Assembly (NCBI RefSeq): GCF_016598475.1
Contig: NZ_JAEMUX010000081.1
Span: forward strand, 1-38,201
Length of the DNA: 38,201 nt
Source: Streptomyces adelaidensis
GTDB taxonomy: Bacteria; Actinomycetota; Actinomycetes; Streptomycetales; Streptomycetaceae
Direction: 5' to 3'
Shown here: positions 1-8,925 of the stretch, piece by piece
Layout: each line of letters begins with the position of its first letter
Numbering within the stretch: the first letter of the stretch is position 1
Notes under the pieces: generated by a model
Database searches by the model: none
Told to the model about the DNA's origin: nothing
What the model saw: the letters and a program-made list of their open reading frames with translations, nothing else
Position numbers and translations under genes: made by a program

Positions 1-150
1 AGCGATTCCGACTTTATCAGAAGTTTTTGGCCGGACTAACCAGCTGCTTGTTTCTGATTCATTCGGGTGGGCTCACTCGGGAAAAAGCGTTTCCACGAGG
101 ATCCAATAGATGAACATGGTCACCCTAGGATGTTTCCACCTCTAGGCAAC
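1..150 (-). other. Probable rRNA operon leader (5' part; 16S gene lies off the left edge)
   Basis: No reading frame looks coding here, and the base composition is clearly less GC-rich than the rest of the window. Read on the minus strand, the last bases before the edge are CTTCTGATAAAGTCGGAATC. This closely resembles the CTGATAAAGTCGGA / CTGATAGAGTCGGA motif that I recall from leaders upstream of Streptomyces 16S rRNA genes. Strong promoter-like sequences facing the same way lie immediately upstream. I infer that the window starts inside the leader of an rrn operon transcribed leftward. The identification rests on a remembered motif and on promoter orientation; the 16S gene itself is not in view. 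Confidence 0.6.
122..149 (-). promoter_or_regulatory. Second tandem leftward promoter-like site
   Basis: On the minus strand TTGCCT (144-149) and TAGGGT (122-127) are separated by 16 bp. The -10 fits TAGRRT perfectly and the -35 is fair. A second promoter shortly downstream of the consensus one is typical of Streptomyces rRNA operons, which carry several tandem promoters. This is sequence matching only. Confidence 0.4.
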
Positions 151-156
151 TGTTCT

Positions 157-185
157 AATCTACCTCCCCACAGGCGCCATGTCAA
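157..185 (-). promoter_or_regulatory. Consensus vegetative promoter facing left (rrn P-type)
   Basis: On the minus strand TTGACA (180-185) and TAGATT (157-162) are separated by exactly 17 bp. This is a near-perfect match to the HrdB-type promoter of Streptomyces (TTGACR, 16-18 bp, TAGRRT). Transcription would begin near position 150 and run leftward out of the window into the putative rRNA leader. It lies just downstream of the end of the SpoIIM-family gene, so it does not serve that gene. Confidence 0.65.
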
Positions 186-239
186 CGGCTCTTGCGGGAA
201 CGAAGAGGAGACTAACAGCCCGACGGGGGTGTTCGCACA

Positions 240-1247
240 TCAGGCGGCGGTGGGGACGGCGGCACTGCGTTCGTGCTCCTCGATGTCGCCGGTGTCGCCG
301 GCCCTCACGGCACGTCCGCCCAGGACATAGACGTAGGCGAGGAAGGCGAGTTCGGCGAGGATGCCGATGGTGATGCGGGCCCAGGTGGGCAGGCCGGACG
401 GGGTGACGAAGCCTTCGATGGCGCCGGAGACGAAGAGGACCAGCGCCAGGCCTATCGCCATGCCCAGGGCGGCGCGCCCCTCCTCGGCCAGGGCCGAACG
501 ACGGCTGCGGGGGCCGGGGTCAATGACGGTCCAGCCGAGGCGGAGACCTGTGCCGGCGGCCACGAAGACGGCGGTCAGTTCCAGGAGGCCGTGCGGGAGG
601 ATCAGGCCTAGGAAAACGTCGAGGCGGCCGGCCGATGACATCAGGCCGATGCCCACACCGAGGTTGAGCATGTTCAGGAGCAGGATCCAGAGGACCGGCA
701 GGCCCAGGAAGATGCCCAGGACCAGGCACATCGCGGCGGCCTGGGCGTTGTTCGTCCATACCTGGGCGGCGAAAGATGCTGCGGGGTGGCTGGAGTAGTA
801 CGTCTCGTACTGGCCGCCGGGGCGGGTCATCTCGCGCAGTTCGTCGGGGGCGACGATGGTGGCCTGGACCTCCGGATGTGTGCCGATCCACCAGCCCAGG
901 AGGACGGCGACGAGGGTGGAGAGAAGGGCGGCGGGGACCCACCAGTGGCGTGCGCGGTAGACCGCGGCGGGGAAACCGTGGGTCAGAAAGCGCGTGACGT
1001 CGCGCCAGGAGGCGCGTCGGTTTCCTGTCACGGCGCTGCGCGCGCGGGCCACCAGTTGGCTCAGGCGGCCGGTGAGCTGCGGGTCCGGGGCGCTGGACTG
1101 GATCAGGGAAAGGTGGGTGGCGGTGCGCTGGTAGAGGGCGACGAGTTCGTCGACCTCGGCGCCGTTGAGTCGCCGCTGGCGGCGGAGCAGGGCGTCGAGG
1201 CGGTCCCACTCGGCGCGATGGGCGGACACGAAGACATCGAGGTCCAT
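240..1247 (-). CDS. SpoIIM-family (DUF95) integral membrane protein
   Basis: A 335-aa membrane protein of the stage II sporulation protein M / DUF95 family. The N-terminal ~95 residues are soluble and basic. Hydrophobic segments follow at roughly 105-125, 165-195, 200-235, 260-285 and 290-315, with the conserved region around GIFLGLPVLWILLLN and LILPHGLLELTAVFVAAG, where the PHG-x-x-E pattern is typical of the family. In actinobacteria such genes usually sit beside RDD, MoxR and DUF58 genes. Here an RDD gene is divergent across a 136-bp gap, while the MoxR/DUF58 partners are not in the window. The ATG at 1247 is preceded by GAGGAG at a reasonable distance. In Bacillus SpoIIM works in engulfment; the role of the actinobacterial homologue is not established, so only the family is asserted. 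Confidence 0.85.
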   Translation of the reverse strand: MDLDVFVSAHRAEWDRLDALLRRQRRLNGAEVDELVALYQRTATHLSLIQSSAPDPQLTGRLSQLVARARSAVTGNRRASWRDVTRFLTHGFPAAVYRARHWWVPAALLSTLVAVLLGWWIGTHPEVQATIVAPDELREMTRPGGQYETYYSSHPAASFAAQVWTNNAQAAAMCLVLGIFLGLPVLWILLLNMLNLGVGIGLMSSAGRLDVFLGLILPHGLLELTAVFVAAGTGLRLGWTVIDPGPRSRRSALAEEGRAALGMAIGLALVLFVSGAIEGFVTPSGLPTWARITIGILAELAFLAYVYVLGGRAVRAGDTGDIEEHERSAAVPTAA

Positions 1248-1383
1248 CGGGTTGGGTGCTCCTCGTCCCTCTTGTACTGCGTGTCAGCTTGTCGTACTGG
1301 TCGTACTGCGCAATGTGTCCTCAGCTTGGCAGACTGGCCGGTCTCAGGGCAGGTCAGGGGATGAAACCGGAAGGACTACGGGT

Positions 1384-2409
1384 GTGAGTGAGCTAGTGAC
1401 GGGCGAGGCGGTGGCGCTGGAGCTGCGTCCCGCGAAGCTGCCGAGCCGGGCGCTGGCCGTGTTGCTCGACCTGATCGTGGCCATGATCGTGTATCTCGCG
1501 GTGGTCCTGGTCCTGGTGCTCGCGACGGCGGGGCTCGACGAGGCCGCGCAGGCGGCGATATCCGTCGCGAGCTTCCTGCTCGTACTGGTGGGCGGGCCGA
1601 TCGCGGTGGAGACGCTGAGCCATGGGCGTTCGCTGGGGAAGCTGGCGTGCGGGCTGCGGGTGGTGCGGGACGACGGCGGGCCGATCCGGTTCCGGCACGC
1701 GCTGGTGCGCGGTGCCGTCGGGGTGGTCGAGATCCTGATGACGTTCGGGGTCGTCGCGTGCATCGCCTCGCTCGTGTCGGCGCGGGGGCGGCGGCTGGGT
1801 GATGTGTTCGCGGGGACGCTGGTCGTACGAGAGCGGGTGCCGGCCGGGAAGGCGTCGTTCGTGCCTCCGCCGCCGCCCTGGCTCGTGGGGCAGTTCGCCG
1901 GGCTCGATCTGTCCGGCGTCCCGGAGGGGCTGTGGCTGGCCATCCGCCAGTACCTGACGCGGATGCGACAGCTGGACCCACAGGTAGGCGCGGCGGTGGC
2001 GGAACGTCTCGCCGCGGATCTCGCGGCGAGTACGGGGGCTCCGGCGCCGTACGGGGTGCCGGCCGGTGCCTATCTGGCGGCTGCGGTGCACGAGCGGCAG
2101 GCGCGGGAGGCTCGACGGGCGTTCGGGAGCGTGGCGGGGAACTCAGGTGTCCCGGTAGCGCCGGGTGCGGTCGTCGCCGGGCCTGGGTGGGGTGAGTCGG
2201 TGGCATACCCGCCGGTGGCACAGCCTCCAGTGGCTCCGGCGTACGCCCCGCCCGGGGGGTACGCGAGCCAGGCGCCGCCTCCTGCGGGCGCCTCCGGTTA
2301 TGCACCGCCCACAGGGGGCGCTCCGGGCCTTGCCGCTCCGATGGCCCCTGAACCTTCGCAGGAGCCGCCTGCTGAGCGGCCGGGGTCCGGGTTCGCTCCG
2401 CCTGCGTGA
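1384..2409 (+). CDS. RDD family membrane protein with Pro-rich tail
   Basis: About 341 aa. I choose the GTG at 1384 because GGAAGGA lies about 8 bp upstream; an open frame extends further upstream but has no ribosome site. Residues ~20-140 carry the RDD domain: hydrophobic segments near 25-45, 55-75 and 105-130, with the family's Arg and Asp residues (RALAVLLDLIV, SLGKLACGLRVV, RGRRLGDVFAGTLVV). The C-terminal ~120 residues are rich in Pro, Ala, Gly and Tyr (repeated APP, PPVAP and YAPP), probably a disordered cytoplasmic or envelope-facing tail. RDD proteins are membrane proteins of mostly unknown function, some linked to ion transport. It is divergent from the SpoIIM-family gene and convergent with the 204-aa gene that follows. 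Confidence 0.85.
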   Translation: MSELVTGEAVALELRPAKLPSRALAVLLDLIVAMIVYLAVVLVLVLATAGLDEAAQAAISVASFLLVLVGGPIAVETLSHGRSLGKLACGLRVVRDDGGPIRFRHALVRGAVGVVEILMTFGVVACIASLVSARGRRLGDVFAGTLVVRERVPAGKASFVPPPPPWLVGQFAGLDLSGVPEGLWLAIRQYLTRMRQLDPQVGAAVAERLAADLAASTGAPAPYGVPAGAYLAAAVHERQAREARRAFGSVAGNSGVPVAPGAVVAGPGWGESVAYPPVAQPPVAPAYAPPGGYASQAPPPAGASGYAPPTGGAPGLAAPMAPEPSQEPPAERPGSGFAPPA

Positions 2410-2454
2410 GCCCTGGCGCCGGTCGCCCGGGCCGACGTCAGCCGGGCCTCGCCG

Positions 2455-3069
2455 TCAGGCGAACGAGGACGGCGGGGTCTCCAGGTGTTCCAGCTCGATT
2501 CCGGGTGCCGCGAGGACGACGTCGCCCGCGAGGTGAACTGTGTGCCGCTCGCCCGTGTCCAGGGCTGTGACCTGGTATTCGTCCACGGTCAGCGGGCCGT
2601 TGTCAGTGGCGTGTGCTTCTCTTTCGATCAAGGCCCAGGACTGGTCGACGGTGCGCGGGGCGAGGACCGGATCGGTGAAGGCGACGAGGCGTACGCGGGT
2701 GGCGGGGGCCGCGGGGGTGAGGCGCAGAAGACGGGCGGTGGCGATGAGGAAGGCCGGGGAGGTGCCCGTGAAGGCGTGGGCGCGGACATTGCCTTCGGTG
2801 GCTTCCGTCCCGGTGGGGTCGGTGCGGACCCAGGTGACGCCGTCGAGGGCGGCGCCGCGGACCTGCCAGCTCGCGGCGTGGAGTTCGAGGCGGATGGGGC
2901 GGCCGAGTTCGTCGAGGGCGAGGTCGACGGAGCCGGCGTGGTCACCGGACGGGGTGGTCCGTTGGGAGACGTAGCGCCACCCGGACGGGCCGGGTGCGCA
3001 GTGGAAGTGTTCTTCGGCGAGGGGGGTGTGGTCGTGCGGGTCGTGAAGCGAATACCGGCCGCGGGGCAT
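2455..3069 (-). CDS. Conserved-looking protein of unknown function (204 aa)
   Basis: I do not recognise a family. The protein is soluble, with no signal peptide or membrane segment. It starts with the His/Asp-rich stretch RYSLHDPHDHTPLAEEHFHC and contains GWRYVSQRT, LDELGRPIRLELHAASWQVRG, GVTWVRTDP and VDEYQVTALDTGERH, which suggests a beta-rich fold. The ATG at 3069 gives a coding frame with normal Streptomyces codon bias throughout, which supports a real gene. It lies downstream of ahcY on the same strand, but a strong hairpin (3129-3161) separates the two. The wording of the middle part recalls lipid- or ligand-binding beta barrels, but that is only an impression. Confidence 0.7.
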   Translation of the reverse strand: MPRGRYSLHDPHDHTPLAEEHFHCAPGPSGWRYVSQRTTPSGDHAGSVDLALDELGRPIRLELHAASWQVRGAALDGVTWVRTDPTGTEATEGNVRAHAFTGTSPAFLIATARLLRLTPAAPATRVRLVAFTDPVLAPRTVDQSWALIEREAHATDNGPLTVDEYQVTALDTGERHTVHLAGDVVLAAPGIELEHLETPPSSFA

Positions 3070-3128
3070 GGGGGTCCTGGGTCTTGACGGGCTGGTCCGG
3101 CCGACGGGCGGCTACGGAGCCGAAGGGG

Positions 3129-3161
3129 CAGGCCCCCGGCACGAGCGGTGCGGGGGGCCTG
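3129..3161 (-). terminator. Intrinsic terminator-type hairpin after ahcY
   Basis: An inverted repeat with an outer 9-bp arm (CAGGCCCCC with GGGGGCCTG), one mismatch and an inner 4-bp arm (GCAC/GTGC) around a short loop. It lies about 70 bp past the ahcY stop and just upstream of the 204-aa gene. There is no U tract, as is common for Streptomyces terminators. Confidence 0.65.
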
Positions 3162-3229
3162 CCTGGGAACTGCTGCCGTGGTGGGTGCGTCAGTGGGCGG
3201 ACGCGTTGAAGCACCAACCACCGGGCGGA

Positions 3230-4687
<1,458 letters not shown>

Positions 4688-4746
4688 TACGAGCTGCTCC
4701 TCGGTGTCGGGTCGAGGGATGGATAGGGCTGGTCTGCGCGGCGGCG

Positions 4747-4785
4747 GACACAGGGGTGCCCCGAAGAGGACACAGGCATGCCCGG
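4747..4785 (-). repeat. Two direct repeats, 22-bp period, upstream of ahcY (candidate operator)
   Basis: GACACAGGGGTGCCCCG (4747-4763) and GACACAGGCATGCCCGG (4769-4785) share GACACAGG, two variable bases, then TGCCC. The start-to-start distance is 22 bp, about two helical turns, which suits a dimeric regulator binding on one DNA face. They lie 60-98 bp upstream of the ahcY ATG. No regulator is identified. Confidence 0.45.
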
Positions 4786-4996
4786 TGCGCGCAGCGCAGT
4801 CCGTCGGAGGCCCTCTCTCCCTCGGCCGGTCCTCACTGGGACCGCCCGACCGCCATCAGCAGCGACGTCTGGCTCCGCCCCAAGCTACACCGGTCGACCC
4901 GCGCGGCCCCAGTCCGCCTCCGTACAGATCAAGCCGAAGACGGCTGTCGGGCCGGGTGTTCCCGAGGCGCGATCCATGGGGCGGGGACGGGAAAGA

Positions 4997-5022
4997 GCCC
5001 GTCGCGGTGGTTCGCGGCGGGC
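4997..5022 (-). terminator. Rho-independent terminator of the cation transporter gene
   Basis: On the minus strand GCCCG, then CGCG, pair with CGCG and CGGGC around a 6-base loop (10 bp including one wobble). TCTTTCCC follows immediately. The hairpin lies 31 bp after the stop of the 325-aa transporter gene. This is one of the few hairpins in the window with a real T-rich tail. Confidence 0.75.
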
Positions 5023-5052
5023 CCGGGTCCCTGGCGGGAAGTGGTCGGCGGG

Positions 5053-6030
5053 TCAGTGCTCGGCGGTCGGGGTCGGGCCGCCGGGGGCGGCCTCGGGGTC
5101 GGCGCCCTTGGCGGCCTCGGTCTCGCTGTAGATGTCGGGTTCGAGGTAGATGACGCGGGCGATCGGGACGGCCTCGCGGATGCGGGCCTCGGCGGCGTTG
5201 ATGGCGGAGGCGACCTCGGTGGCCGTGTCGTCGTGCTGGAGGGCGATCTTGGCGGCGACGAGGAGTTCCTCAGGACCGAGGTGCAGGGTGCGCATGTGGA
5301 TGACGCCGGTGACGGTGTCACCGTCCACGACGGCCTTCGCGATCTTCTCGGCGTCCTCGACCCCTGCGGACTCGCCGAGGAGCAGGGACTTGGTCTCGGC
5401 GGCGAGGATGATCGCGATCAGGATGAGCAGGACACCGATGCAGAGGGTGCCGATGCCGTCCCAGATGCCGTCGCCGGTGAGCAGGGCGAGGCCGACGCCG
5501 CCGAGGGCGAGGATCAGGCCGACGAGAGCGCCGAGGTCCTCCAGGAGGACGACCGGCAGCTCGGGGGCCTTGGCGTGGCGGACGAACTCGGTCCAGGACT
5601 TGTTGCCACGCAGGAGGTTGGACTCCTTGATGGCGGTGCGGAAGGAGAAGGACTCGGCGATGATCGCGAAGATGAGGACGCCGACCGGCCAGTACCAGTG
5701 GTCGATCTCGTGCGGGTGCTTGATCTTCTCGTAGCCCTCGTAGATGGCGAACATGCCGCCGACGGAGAAGAGGACGATGGAGACGAGGAAGGCGTAGATG
5801 TAGCGCTCGCGGCCGTAGCCGAAGGGGTGTTGCGGGGTCGCCTCGCGCTTGGCCTTCTTGCCGCCGAGGAGGAGCAGGCCCTGGTTGCCGGAGTCGGCGA
5901 GGGAGTGCACGGACTCTGCGAGCATCGACGACGAGCCACTGAAGATGAACGCCACGAACTTCGCTACCGCGATCGCTAGGTTGGCGCCGAGTGCCGCCAC
6001 GATCGCCTTGGTGCCGCCTGACGCGCTCAT
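5053..6030 (-). CDS. Cation diffusion facilitator (CDF) transporter
   Basis: A 325-aa inner-membrane metal/proton antiporter of the CDF family, which exports divalent metals such as Zn, Co, Fe or Mn. Six hydrophobic segments occupy about residues 5-215. Metal-site motif residues are visible in SVHSLADSGNQ (His-x3-Asp, residues ~42-52). The segment HPFGYGRERYIYAF is typical of the subgroup. A C-terminal cytoplasmic ferredoxin-like domain (about 225-305, containing HMRTLHLGPEELLVAAKI) follows. There is no His-rich loop, so the metal cannot be predicted. The ATG at 6030 is used. It lies downstream of manA on the same strand, but a 171-bp gap holds a 28-bp perfect palindrome 38 bp before the start, so separate regulation is plausible. 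Confidence 0.9.
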   Translation of the reverse strand: MSASGGTKAIVAALGANLAIAVAKFVAFIFSGSSSMLAESVHSLADSGNQGLLLLGGKKAKREATPQHPFGYGRERYIYAFLVSIVLFSVGGMFAIYEGYEKIKHPHEIDHWYWPVGVLIFAIIAESFSFRTAIKESNLLRGNKSWTEFVRHAKAPELPVVLLEDLGALVGLILALGGVGLALLTGDGIWDGIGTLCIGVLLILIAIILAAETKSLLLGESAGVEDAEKIAKAVVDGDTVTGVIHMRTLHLGPEELLVAAKIALQHDDTATEVASAINAAEARIREAVPIARVIYLEPDIYSETEAAKGADPEAAPGGPTPTAEH

Positions 6031-6067
6031 GTGTCCGAGGTGTCCCTTCGCCTACGCATATGTCTGT

Positions 6068-6095
6068 GCGTGTGCATGCGCGCGCATGCACACGC
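6068..6095. repeat. 28-bp perfect palindrome of alternating purine-pyrimidine
   Basis: The sequence from 6068 to 6095 equals its own reverse complement (arm GCGTGTGCATGCGC). Bases 6065-6095 alternate purine and pyrimidine without a break, with GT, CG and CA steps, which is the best kind of Z-DNA former. It lies between manA (107 bp after its stop) and the CDF gene (38 bp before its start). It could be an operator for the transporter gene, a transcript hairpin or a supercoil-sensitive element. Confidence 0.7.
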
Positions 6096-6201
6096 TTCGT
6101 CCGTCGCCGACCGGGCTTTGCCCGCCTTTTGCAGAAGGCATTGTTGCAGCCCGGTCCGGCGTTGGTGCGAGAGGCTGTGGATCAGGAGGGGTTCACGCTG
6201 C

Positions 6202-7353
6202 TCAAGCGACCACGGTCGCGCGGAACAGGGTGCCCGGTCCGGACACTTCGGCCTTTTCGTCCGCCGGTACGAAGACCGACTCGCCGGGAGCGAGCGTGTG
6301 TTCGCCCGCGCGTACCGAGCCGGCCGTGCAGAGGAGGATCTGCGGGGTGGCGCGGGTGAGGTCGTGCGGGGCGGCGCCCTCGGGGAGGACGTAGCGGGAG
6401 AGGCGGAACTCGTCGATGGGGGTCTCGTAGACCTCCTCGCCGTCGGGGGACGCCTCGGGGCGCAGGACGCCGGGGTCGGTCGCCTCGAAGCGGACGACGC
6501 GCAGGAGTTCCGGGACGTCGACGTGCTTGGGGGTCAGGCCGCAGCGCAGGACGTTGTCGGAGTTGGCCATGATCTCGACGCCGAGACCGTCGAGGTACGC
6601 GTGCGGGATCCCGGCTCCGAGGAACAGGGCCTCGCCGGGCTGCAGGCGCACGTGGTTGAGCAGCATGGCGGCGATGACGCCGCGGTCGCCCGGGTAGTGG
6701 TGGGCGATGTCGGCGTACGGGGCGTAGGCGCCGCCGAGGCGGGCGCAGGCGGCCGCGGTCTCGGTGACCGTGTGGGACATGGCTTCGGGGTCGGCGCTCA
6801 GCACCGCGGTCAACACCTCGCGCAGGGCGGCCTCTTCAGGGTGGGCGCGCAGGAGGTCGGCGTACGGCTTGAGGGAGTCGACGTCGAGGGCGGCGAGCAG
6901 GTCGGCGGCCTGGAGCGGGTCGCGGAAGCCGCAGAGGCCGTCGAACTCCGTGAGAGCGCAGATCAGTTCGGGCTTGTGGTTGGCGTCCTTGTAGTTGCGG
7001 TGGCCGGCGTCGATCGGGATGCCCCGGCGCTCCTCGTCCTCGTAGCCCTCCCTGGCCTGTTCGAGGTCTGGGTGGACCTGGAGGGAGAGGGGGGCGCCAG
7101 CGGCGAGGATCTTGAGGAGGAAGGGGAGGCGGGGGCCGAACTTGGCGACGGCCGGGGCTCCCAGCTCGCGTTCCGGGGCCTCGTCGATCACCTCGGTGAG
7201 GGGGCCGCGCCCGGTGCGCGAGGGTGCGCCGGGGTGGGCGCCCATCCACATCTCCGCCTGCGGCTCGCCGGTGGGTGCCACGCCGAGGAGCTGCGGGATG
7301 GCTGTGGTCGAGCCCCAGGCGTAGGGGCGGATGGTGTTGTCGAGGCGGTCCAT
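6202..7353 (-). CDS. manA: Mannose-6-phosphate isomerase, class I
   Basis: A 383-aa zinc enzyme that interconverts fructose-6-phosphate and mannose-6-phosphate, the entry step to GDP-mannose. Seen in the sequence are the N-terminal IRPYAWGS, the zinc-ligand motif LSLQVHPD (about 92-99), the substrate-loop motif ALFLGAGIPHAYLDGLG and EIMANSDNVLRCGLTPKH near 245-285. These are the signatures of type I phosphomannose isomerases, and the length is typical. The ATG at 7353 (MDRLDNTIRPYAWG) fits the family N-terminus. It lies 65 bp after the SIS-domain gene on the same strand, in a manB - Trm112 - SIS - manA series, so cotranscription is likely. Confidence 0.95.
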   Translation of the reverse strand: MDRLDNTIRPYAWGSTTAIPQLLGVAPTGEPQAEMWMGAHPGAPSRTGRGPLTEVIDEAPERELGAPAVAKFGPRLPFLLKILAAGAPLSLQVHPDLEQAREGYEDEERRGIPIDAGHRNYKDANHKPELICALTEFDGLCGFRDPLQAADLLAALDVDSLKPYADLLRAHPEEAALREVLTAVLSADPEAMSHTVTETAAACARLGGAYAPYADIAHHYPGDRGVIAAMLLNHVRLQPGEALFLGAGIPHAYLDGLGVEIMANSDNVLRCGLTPKHVDVPELLRVVRFEATDPGVLRPEASPDGEEVYETPIDEFRLSRYVLPEGAAPHDLTRATPQILLCTAGSVRAGEHTLAPGESVFVPADEKAEVSGPGTLFRATVVA

Positions 7354-7418
7354 GCTGTGAGTTTCTCCGTACGTGGGGAGCCTGCCGGGGCCCGGCCGGG
7401 GTCGGGCTCCGGTAAAGA

Positions 7419-8546
7419 TCAGGCTCCGGAAGCGAGCGACAGGTAAACGGCGGCGAAATCCGTGATGGCGATCATCTCCGCGAGGGTTTCCAGGTCGCTG
7501 CCCTCGTCGGGTTCCAGCTCGCTGATCGCGGTGTCGTGGCCGAGGGCCAGCTCACGGGCGGCCGGAACGGCGCTCAGGCCGCCGGTCGGGCGGTCGCGGA
7601 GGAGCACCACGCGCGCGTGGAAGGCGGGTGGCTCCTCGACCCGGTCGCGGAAGAAGTCCTCGGGGTCAGCGCTCGCGGCCAGCGGGCCGGACAGCAGCAC
7701 CGTGTGCGAGGCGAGGGCCTCCGGCAGCTGGGCGGCGACGGCCGGGCGGCCCGCCAGCTCGGCGAGCGCGGACGCGAAACGGCGGCCCACCGGGCCCGCG
7801 GCCTGGCCCTCGGTCCAGATCACCGGGAGCGCGTCGGCCAGCTCGGCGGCGAGCGTCTTGGCCGGGTTGCTGTACGTGGCGATGGCCGGGCCGCAGCGCT
7901 CGGCGACGTGGTCGAGGCGGTCGGCGACCTGCTGCAGGGCGTCCGGCGAGGCCGCGACCAGGCCGGTGCGGTCGAGGAGCGCGAGCATCGGGGTGAGCAG
8001 CGCCCACAGGATGCCGGGGGCGGAGGCGCCGAGGGGCACCTCCTGCTCGTACGGGGCGGGTGCCATCGGTACGAAGAGGCCGTGGGCGCTTGCCACCGCC
8101 TCGGCGACGGGGGTGTGGGCCGGGGCGACGGCGACGACCGTGCAGCCTCGGCGGTACGCCTGTTCGACGAGGATCGCCAGGCCGGGTTCACTGCCGTCCG
8201 CGGTGGCGACCAGAAGGAGGTCGACCGGGCCTGTCCAGCCGGGGAGCTCCCAGCGGAGGGCGCCGGCGGCGGGGGCCACGCCGGTGGGGTGGAGGCGGGT
8301 GAGGGGGCAGCTGGTGCCCGCGAGGGCGCTCAGCAGGTCGGCGACGCCCGCGGAGGCCATGCCGGGGCCCGCGATCAGGAGGCCGCGGGGGCGGCCGTCC
8401 GGTTTCAGGTCGGGGATGCCCGCCTCGGTGCCGAGGCGGATGGCCGTGCGGACCCGGGCGCCGGCCTCGGCGGCGCCGCGGAGCAGGCCGCGTCGGTCCG
8501 CGTCCGACAGGGCGTCGGGGGTGTCTAGCAGCGATTCGTCGAGCAT
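7419..8546 (-). CDS. SIS-domain sugar-phosphate isomerase-like protein
   Basis: A 375-aa cytoplasmic protein resembling bacterial bifunctional phosphoglucose/phosphomannose isomerases. The SIS part (about 45-180) contains GLLIAGPGMASAGVADLLSAL, LLLVATADGSEPGLAILVEQA and CTVVAVAPAHTPVAEAV. The C-terminal half contains YSNPAKTLAAELADALPVIW and HDTAISELEP, which is like the phosphomannose isomerase C-terminal domain. Classical SIS motifs (GxGxS, then SxSGxTxET) are partly eroded: GPGMAS is present, but TADGSEP replaces SxSGxT. Enzyme activity is therefore uncertain, and a regulatory or partner role with ManA/ManB is possible. A similar gene sits between manB and manA in mycobacteria. The start MLDESLLDTPDALSDADRRG is a good family N-terminus. 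Confidence 0.85.
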   Translation of the reverse strand: MLDESLLDTPDALSDADRRGLLRGAAEAGARVRTAIRLGTEAGIPDLKPDGRPRGLLIAGPGMASAGVADLLSALAGTSCPLTRLHPTGVAPAAGALRWELPGWTGPVDLLLVATADGSEPGLAILVEQAYRRGCTVVAVAPAHTPVAEAVASAHGLFVPMAPAPYEQEVPLGASAPGILWALLTPMLALLDRTGLVAASPDALQQVADRLDHVAERCGPAIATYSNPAKTLAAELADALPVIWTEGQAAGPVGRRFASALAELAGRPAVAAQLPEALASHTVLLSGPLAASADPEDFFRDRVEEPPAFHARVVLLRDRPTGGLSAVPAARELALGHDTAISELEPDEGSDLETLAEMIAITDFAAVYLSLASGA

Positions 8547-8654
8547 GGGCGGCAGTCTCCGATCGCCGGGTGCCCTAATTACGCCTTTTCGCGTTACGCC
8601 TGTTTTCCCGGCCCGTGCGTGGTTACGCCTCGTGCGAGAGCTTGATCGCGTGGG

Positions 8655-8825
8655 TCACGCGGGGCGGCGGGCCTCGTCCACGAGGAGTACGGGGATGCCG
8701 TCCCGGATCGGGTAGGCGAGGCCGCAGTCCTGGCTCGTGCAGGCCAGCTCGGTGTCCTCCTCGGTGAGGGGGGCGTGGCACGCCGGGCAGGCGAGGATCT
8801 CCAGGAGGCCGGCTTCGAGCGGCAT
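8655..8825 (-). CDS. Trm112-like small zinc-binding protein
   Basis: A 56-aa protein whose open frame extends further upstream, but the true start is the ATG at 8825 (MPLEAGLLEILACPACHAPL), which matches the family N-terminus. Cys13, Cys16, Cys29 and Cys34 form a probable zinc-ribbon (CPAC then CTSQDC), followed by LAYPIRDGIPVLLVDEA, the hallmark of Trm112/YcaR-type proteins. Eukaryotic Trm112 activates methyltransferases, and bacterial members are often found beside sugar or lipid enzymes. Its position between manB and the SIS gene suggests it belongs to the mannose operon. Specific partner unknown. Confidence 0.85.
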   Translation of the reverse strand: MPLEAGLLEILACPACHAPLTEEDTELACTSQDCGLAYPIRDGIPVLLVDEARRPA

Positions 8826-8925
8826 GTCGGGTCCCTTCGGGGGCGGATTGTGCGGTGCGGCCTGGTCAGAGTACCGCCGTGTGGGGGTTGGTGCCGGGTG
8901 CCTGGGGGTCTGGCAGGGGTTTCTC

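Larger units (their letters stand above)
4688..5052. other. Intergenic region carrying the ahcY leader/promoter and the CDF terminator
   Basis: This stretch has no gene. From right to left it holds the terminator of the cation transporter gene (4997-5022), a 6-bp hairpin CGGTCC/GGACCG (4827-4844) and two direct repeats (4747-4785). The ahcY ribosome site GAGGAG follows just before its start. I looked for the conserved blocks of an SAH riboswitch in the ahcY-sense strand and did not find a convincing match. Confidence 0.6.

Noticed and set aside
67..373. Short plus-strand ORFs at the left edge
   Set aside because: They overlap promoter-like sequence and the end of the SpoIIM-family gene, and show no normal codon bias or ribosome site.
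2419..2452. Terminator between the RDD gene and the 204-aa gene
   Set aside because: Only a 6-bp GCCCGG/CCGGGC arm around GACGTC with mismatches; too weak to call.
4688..4900. SAH riboswitch in the ahcY leader
   Set aside because: The leader is long and can form hairpins, but I could not find the conserved blocks of the SAH riboswitch in the sense strand, so it is not called.
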